This document shows, in pieces, positions 14,918 to 18,832 of a stretch of DNA of 18,832 bases. Made by a program: the position numbers and the translations under genes. Under the pieces are notes generated by a model. The model saw nothing but the letters and a program-made list of their open reading frames with translations. It did not search any database and had not been told where the DNA came from. This DNA is from Holosporales bacterium (GTDB lineage Bacteria; Pseudomonadota; Alphaproteobacteria; UBA3830; JAIRMZ01). The number at the start of each line of letters is the position of its first letter. The stretch's first letter is position 1. The DNA lies in the NCBI GenBank assembly GCA_031279495.1, contig JAITIJ010000065.1, positions 1 through 18,832 on the forward strand. The letters run 5' to 3'.

Positions 14918-16375
14918 TGGGATAGGTTTTTCGTAGGCATCCAGCCACTCAAGCGCTTGTTGTTGGGCCAATCTGGCTTGCTCTAGTTCTTGAGCGAAAA
15001 TACCGCATCGCTTGCTGTAAGCATTCATTGTAAAGAAGACAATAGTGTTGACTAACATGCCTGGGAAAAGGCCATAAATGCCCCAGTGTTGTTCCAGATC
15101 GAAGGCGATCCAGCTAATGACGACAAGTATGCCCATTACCGCTGCCCAAATGAAAGCGTATTTGCTGCTTTTGTGTCCTAACAAACGTGCCGACAAAGGG
15201 ACCAGTACCGTGCCACACCAAAATCCATTAAAATACAGCAGAATATCGATGATACTTTTAAATCGCAGCGCCACGAGTAATGCCAGAACGCCGAAGATCA
15301 ACGTCGCATATTGACTATATCGAATCATTTGACGATCTGTCATAGTCCCTCGATACGCCCTGATGAGATCTCTTACCACCATAATGCCAGACACATTCAA
15401 ATCAGAATCCGCTGTTGACATAATAGCAGCTAGCAATCCCGCGATCATGAGCCCTTTCATGCCCACTGGCATAACTGTCTGAATCATATAAGGCATGGCT
15501 AATTGTGACGGGATGTTAGGATCGACGACTAAAGCGCTAAGACCAATGATAGCAGAGCATATGAACACTCCTGACGTTACCAGCGTGCTAGTGCAAAACG
15601 ATTTTCTGAGTTGCCGAATATCTTTTCCCATCAGCAATCGTTGTATCCATGTTGGAGCCAGAAGGAATAGAAGGAAAGACACTAAAACAGGGATATACCG
15701 CATAGGCTGGTCGCGCATAGGAGCAAGGGTTAAATGACTTTCAGGGACAGAAGCAAGAAGGTGATCCAGGCCACCAGCAGACGTCACTGCAAGATAAGCA
15801 AGCAGAGGCATAGAAATTGCCAAGATCATGAACTGAATTGTATCTGTTGAAACGACGGCACGAATGCCTCCTAAGGCTGAGTACATGACGAGAACACCGA
15901 ACCCGATACAGGCTCCGAGTTCAAAAGAAACACCCATTAATTCATGGAAAATAAGCCCCATTGCACTGATCTGGGCGGCTACTCCTCCCAACGAAAGGAA
16001 TAACCCAACAACGCCTACTGTGAACTCTCCGGAATGACCCCAAAACAGGCCAGCTAAACTCCCTGGTGTCTGCGCTTTGTCCAAATAGGCCTCCATCTTG
16101 GGGGCGATAAATAAGCCGATAAAGAAAAGATTCAGACTTCCTAAAAAATAAATAACAGGGAATACGATACCAGAAGAGAAAGCCTTTTCAGCCATACCAA
16201 TGGTCGAACCACCGCCAATATACGTTGCAGCAATTGTCATGCATAATGCAAATGTAGAAGTGCTGCGATCATTTATCGCATAATTGCGAAACGTACTAAT
16301 CTTCCACCCACTCCAGACACCAATAATTAGAGTTGCTGCCAGATAAAGCCCGACTATAATTATATCAATGTCCAT
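14888..16375 (-). CDS. Sodium:solute symporter (SSS/SLC5 family)
   Basis: Membrane carrier that couples solute uptake to the sodium gradient. The 495-residue product has about 12-13 hydrophobic helices. It begins MDIDIIIVGLYLAATLIIG, and the family signature ATYIGGGSTIGMAEKAF is in the second helix region, the part that forms sodium and substrate sites in the LeuT-like fold; ALGGIRAVVSTDTIQF is the other standard SSS hallmark. I use the ATG at 16375 because AAAGGA lies nine bases before it, and the 18-residue extension to 16429 is not family-like. The substrate (proline, pantothenate, sugar or other) cannot be assigned. The C-terminus ends in NPYWE at a TAA followed in frame by 50 more sense codons (see findings). 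The gene stands alone; its 282-base upstream region shows no convincing promoter. Confidence 0.9.
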   Translation of the reverse strand: MDIDIIIVGLYLAATLIIGVWSGWKISTFRNYAINDRSTSTFALCMTIAATYIGGGSTIGMAEKAFSSGIVFPVIYFLGSLNLFFIGLFIAPKMEAYLDKAQTPGSLAGLFWGHSGEFTVGVVGLFLSLGGVAAQISAMGLIFHELMGVSFELGACIGFGVLVMYSALGGIRAVVSTDTIQFMILAISMPLLAYLAVTSAGGLDHLLASVPESHLTLAPMRDQPMRYIPVLVSFLLFLLAPTWIQRLLMGKDIRQLRKSFCTSTLVTSGVFICSAIIGLSALVVDPNIPSQLAMPYMIQTVMPVGMKGLMIAGLLAAIMSTADSDLNVSGIMVVRDLIRAYRGTMTDRQMIRYSQYATLIFGVLALLVALRFKSIIDILLYFNGFWCGTVLVPLSARLLGHKSSKYAFIWAAVMGILVVISWIAFDLEQHWGIYGLFPGMLVNTIVFFTMNAYSKRCGIFAQELEQARLAQQQALEWLDAYEKPIPANDKNPYWE

Positions 16376-16657
16376 TCGCAGATCCTTTTCTCTACAGTAA
16401 TAGTCGCAAATATATGCAAAGAAAGTCAATTCAAACGAAAAACAATTTCTGTCAGTCGCTCCCGGTAATCACCGCCATGAACAGAACTATTGCCATAATA
16501 AAATCTTTAATGCCAACAGTTAGTAACGATCAGATAAAGTCCCACGATAAGAGAGTCAATGTTCGTATAAAATATCTACTTTATTGTGTGCTTTTTGCTG
16601 ACAGTGTTACGAACACACATTAAGAGTCAGGTCATTTTGCAGGATACTCTTGAAATT

Positions 16658-17959
16658 TTAAGATAGGCAGCCCTGTAAAGCAGCACCCTCTGGATAAAGA
16701 GGATATTGATCGCATAAAGTCGTGATGCGCTGACGGACAGATTTTTCTACATTTTGATTGTTCTCGGCACCGTTGTGACGAATGCCGCGCAACACCTCTG
16801 CAATCAAATGCCCAATTTCCTTATATTCCTTTTCTTGGAAACCACGTGTTGTTCCAGCGGGCGTCCCTAAACGAATGCCAGATGTAACAGCGGGTGGTAA
16901 GGGATCAAAAGGAATGGCGTTTTTGTTGCACGTTATGCCGGCACGTTCTAGGGATTGCTCGGCTTCTGATCCCGTAACTCCAACAGGACGCAGATCAACG
17001 ATAAGCATATGGCAATCCGTTCCGCCCGATGAGAGTGCGAGTCCTTCTTCGATCAAGACCCCTCCTAAAGCTTTTGCATTCTTAATGACTTGACGGGCGT
17101 AGTCTTTAAAACTAGGCTGCAGCGCTTCATAGAAAGCAACCGCCTTGGCCGCAATAATATGCATCAACGGTCCTCCTTGGATCCCAGGAAAGACCGCGCT
17201 ATTAATCGTTCGTGTGTAGGATGCATCATTCCACAAGATCAGCCCTCCTCTTGGACCACGTAGTGTTTTATGCGTTGTTGAGGTAACCACGTGCGCATGC
17301 GGAAAGGGACTATCGTACAATCCCGCAAGCACGAGTCCCGCATAATGCGCGATATCCGCCATTAAAATAGCGCCTACTGCATCAGAAATATGACGAAAAC
17401 GCGCAAAATCGATCTGACGGGGATACGCCGAAGCGCCTGCGATAATAATACGCGGCTTATGCTGATGCGCCAAACGCTCCACTTCTTCGTAATCGATACG
17501 GCCATCATCCGCACGTACGCCATACACGACAGATGAGAACCATTTACCCGAAACAGTAGGAGCCGCTCCGTGCGTCAGATGTCCTCCAGCACTTAAGTTC
17601 ATGCCTAAGATGGTGTCTCCTGGCTTTGCAAAAGCGTATAGGACAGCTGTGTTTGCTTGTGCGCCAGAATGTGGTTGCACATTGGCAAAAGCGCAATCAA
17701 ACAAGGCGCAAGCCCGTTCAATTGCCAATTCCTCAACTTGATCAACGAACGTGCATCCTCCATAATACCTTTTGTTGGGATATCCTTCTGCGTATTTGTT
17801 CGTCATAACAGATCCCATTGCACGCAAAACGTTTATAGAAGTGAAGTTTTCAGAAGCAATGAGTTCTATTTGATTTTGTTGACGCGCCAGTTCCGCGTTA
17901 ATGATTGAAAAAACGGGATCTGCTTCGGATTCTATGGATTTTACAGAGGAATAAGGCAT
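16658..17959 (-). CDS. glyA: Serine hydroxymethyltransferase
   Basis: PLP enzyme that converts serine and tetrahydrofolate to glycine and 5,10-methylene-tetrahydrofolate, the main source of one-carbon units; cytosolic. The 433 residues match the usual length. Visible signatures are the N-terminal IELIASENFTS, NKYAEGYPNKRYYGG (about 54-68), HSGAQANTAVL (97-107), the PLP lysine in VVTSTTHKTLRGPRGG (Lys231) and GIRLGTPAGTTRGF near the C-terminus. I chose the ATG at 17959, with AAAGGAG eight bases upstream; the start at 18019 adds 20 residues with no family match. It is divergent from rplS with a 277-base gap. Nothing unusual in the coding sequence. Confidence 0.97.
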   Translation of the reverse strand: MPYSSVKSIESEADPVFSIINAELARQQNQIELIASENFTSINVLRAMGSVMTNKYAEGYPNKRYYGGCTFVDQVEELAIERACALFDCAFANVQPHSGAQANTAVLYAFAKPGDTILGMNLSAGGHLTHGAAPTVSGKWFSSVVYGVRADDGRIDYEEVERLAHQHKPRIIIAGASAYPRQIDFARFRHISDAVGAILMADIAHYAGLVLAGLYDSPFPHAHVVTSTTHKTLRGPRGGLILWNDASYTRTINSAVFPGIQGGPLMHIIAAKAVAFYEALQPSFKDYARQVIKNAKALGGVLIEEGLALSSGGTDCHMLIVDLRPVGVTGSEAEQSLERAGITCNKNAIPFDPLPPAVTSGIRLGTPAGTTRGFQEKEYKEIGHLIAEVLRGIRHNGAENNQNVEKSVRQRITTLCDQYPLYPEGAALQGCLS

Positions 17960-18236
17960 AGCGGGGCTCCTTTCGGCAATTTCGATAAGAATACAACACA
18001 TAATCAGCGTGAAACACAATGGGCTGTTTGTAAATGCTGGTTAGCAGATGGCAAAGACCTTAAAGAGTGGCAGACCATCACAAGGAACATTTTGTTGAGT
18101 GGCGTTTTTTATCTGTTTTTTGAGAATAGTTGGTCTACATGGAGGATATTGAGAAGAGGGTAGACTTTTGTTCGCGTTTCCTTTAGAGATTCTCTTTGAA
18201 TCTTAAAGGGTTCGCTTGCCAGCACAGGAGGAAACG
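17960..18236. other. Divergent glyA-rplS intergenic region
   Basis: The stretch holds the upstream regions of two housekeeping genes. It is AT-rich, with T tracts near 18103-18122 on the plus strand, but I cannot point to a convincing pair of -35 and -10 boxes in either direction. No RNA gene or repeat seen. Confidence 0.3.
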
Positions 18237-18608
18237 ATGAACGCGGTTCAGCAGTTTGAGCAACGTCAGATCGAGCAATTGTTACAGAAAAATGCTATTC
18301 CAGCGTTTGCTCCAGGAGACACTTTACGCGTCTCTGTTAAGGTAACCGAGGGGGGCAGAGAGCATACCCAGCTTTTTCAAGGTGTTTGTATAGCTCGCAA
18401 GAACCGGGGGATAGGATCTTCTTTTACAGTACGAAAATTGTCCTTTGGAGAAGGTGTTGAGCGCGTTTTCCCTCTGTACTCTCCTAATATTGCCATAGAA
18501 AGAGTACGACGCGGTGTTGTGCGTCGGGCAAAACTGTATTATCTGCGCTCTTTGCGTGGTAAAGCTGCGCGCATCGTTGAGAAAGTAACTCACCAAACTG
18601 TCAAATAA
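18237..18608 (+). CDS. rplS: 50S ribosomal protein L19
   Basis: L19 sits at the 30S-50S interface of the large subunit and contributes to an intersubunit bridge. The 123-residue product is full length for the family and carries the standard landmarks FAPGDTLRVSVKVTEG at about 23-38, ERVFPLYSPNIAIERVRRG and the basic RRAKLYYLRSLRGKAARI near the C-terminus. The ATG at 18237 has AGGAGG upstream; a TTG at 18216 was rejected. In many bacteria rplS ends an rpsP-rimM-trmD-rplS operon; here glyA is directly upstream on the other strand, so rplS has its own transcript. Confidence 0.97.
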   Translation: MNAVQQFEQRQIEQLLQKNAIPAFAPGDTLRVSVKVTEGGREHTQLFQGVCIARKNRGIGSSFTVRKLSFGEGVERVFPLYSPNIAIERVRRGVVRRAKLYYLRSLRGKAARIVEKVTHQTVK

Positions 18609-18667
18609 GAGCCTCTTCCTTGAAAAAAGATCGGAAGTATAAATGAAGGTTCTCTGCTTATGGTGAG

Positions 18668-18687
18668 CGCCCGGAAACTATCGGGTG
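18668..18687 (+). other. Stem-loop downstream of rplS
   Basis: CGCCCGG (18668-18674) pairs with TCGGGTG (18681-18687), seven pairs including two G-U, with a six-base loop. It could be a weak rplS terminator or part of the leader of the next gene. A tiny ORF, MKVLCLW (18643-18666), ends just before it. Confidence 0.35.
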
Positions 18688-18782
18688 ATGGCTTTCCTTA
18701 TATGGTTTTCCAGGTAGAAGGAGGGAGCTTGTTGTATCAGCAATAGATTTTTCAAGAGTTATTTGTTGTAAGGAGATTTTTG

Positions 18783-18832
18783 ATGTTGAGAATAGCGGGG
18801 GTGGGCGTTGAAGCGATTTTTAGCGTGGGCGT
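18783..18832 (+). CDS. Start of an unidentified gene, cut by the right edge
   Basis: An ATG at 18783 follows AAGGAG at seven bases and opens 16 codons (MLRIAGVGVEAIFSVG) before the window ends. The product starts with a hydrophobic stretch. Too short to identify. Confidence 0.45.
   Translation, partial: MLRIAGVGVEAIFSVG

Noticed and set aside
16414..16623. 69-codon plus-strand ORF upstream of the symporter
   Set aside because: No ribosome binding site, low-complexity composition, and it covers the likely promoter region of the divergent symporter.
1..18832. CRISPR arrays, tRNA or rRNA genes, insertion-sequence ends, integrase or attachment-site repeats
   Set aside because: I looked for regularly spaced repeats, cloverleaf-like segments, transposase motifs and paired flanking repeats and found none that hold up; the only related sequences flanking phage genes are the LRR tails.

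Overview
The window reads as a chromosome segment of an alphaproteobacterium. A moderate-GC genome with alphaproteobacterial-type phage head genes, plus secreted eukaryote-like repeat proteins, suggests an intracellular or protist/animal-associated lineage such as Holosporales. That placement is inference; no rRNA or other decisive marker is present.

Layout. The left edge carries the 5' part of mutS on the minus strand (1-2032). A divergent phage structural block follows on the plus strand: HK97-type portal, prohead protease and major capsid protein (2399-5421), closed by a strong stem-loop terminator. About 2.5 kb of non-phage cargo interrupts the block: a frameshifted leucine-rich-repeat (LRR) gene on the minus strand (5498-6015), a plus-strand gene for a predicted secreted protein with tandem Myb/SANT repeats and a methyltransferase-like domain (6324-7502), and a small orphan gene (7643-7849). 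The block then resumes with a head-tail connector, a head-tail adaptor, a DUF3168-like tail-completion protein, a tiny coupled ORF and a conserved phage structural protein (7939-10147). More cargo follows: a class I methyltransferase and a minus-strand EamA/DMT transporter. A large tail/baseplate-like protein (12556-14472) ends the block. The right end holds ordinary genes: a sodium:solute symporter and glyA on the minus strand, rplS on the plus strand, and the first codons of another gene at the edge.

The head-gene order (portal, protease, capsid, connector, adaptor, DUF3168) is that of alphaproteobacterial gene transfer agents and related siphophages. Terminase, tape measure, tail-tube and lysis genes are absent here. 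The block is therefore either a partial, scattered GTA/prophage set or a decaying prophage; the head and tail ORFs that remain are intact.

The most unusual item is the 392-residue protein at 6324-7502: a signal-peptide-like N-terminus, two Myb-type repeats very like eukaryotic R2/R3 repeats, and a Rossmann methyltransferase-like domain. It lies next to a secreted-type LRR gene with a similar leader, and a second LRR tail relic lies on the other side of the capsid genes. This looks like a small island of candidate host-directed effectors embedded in a phage structural cluster.
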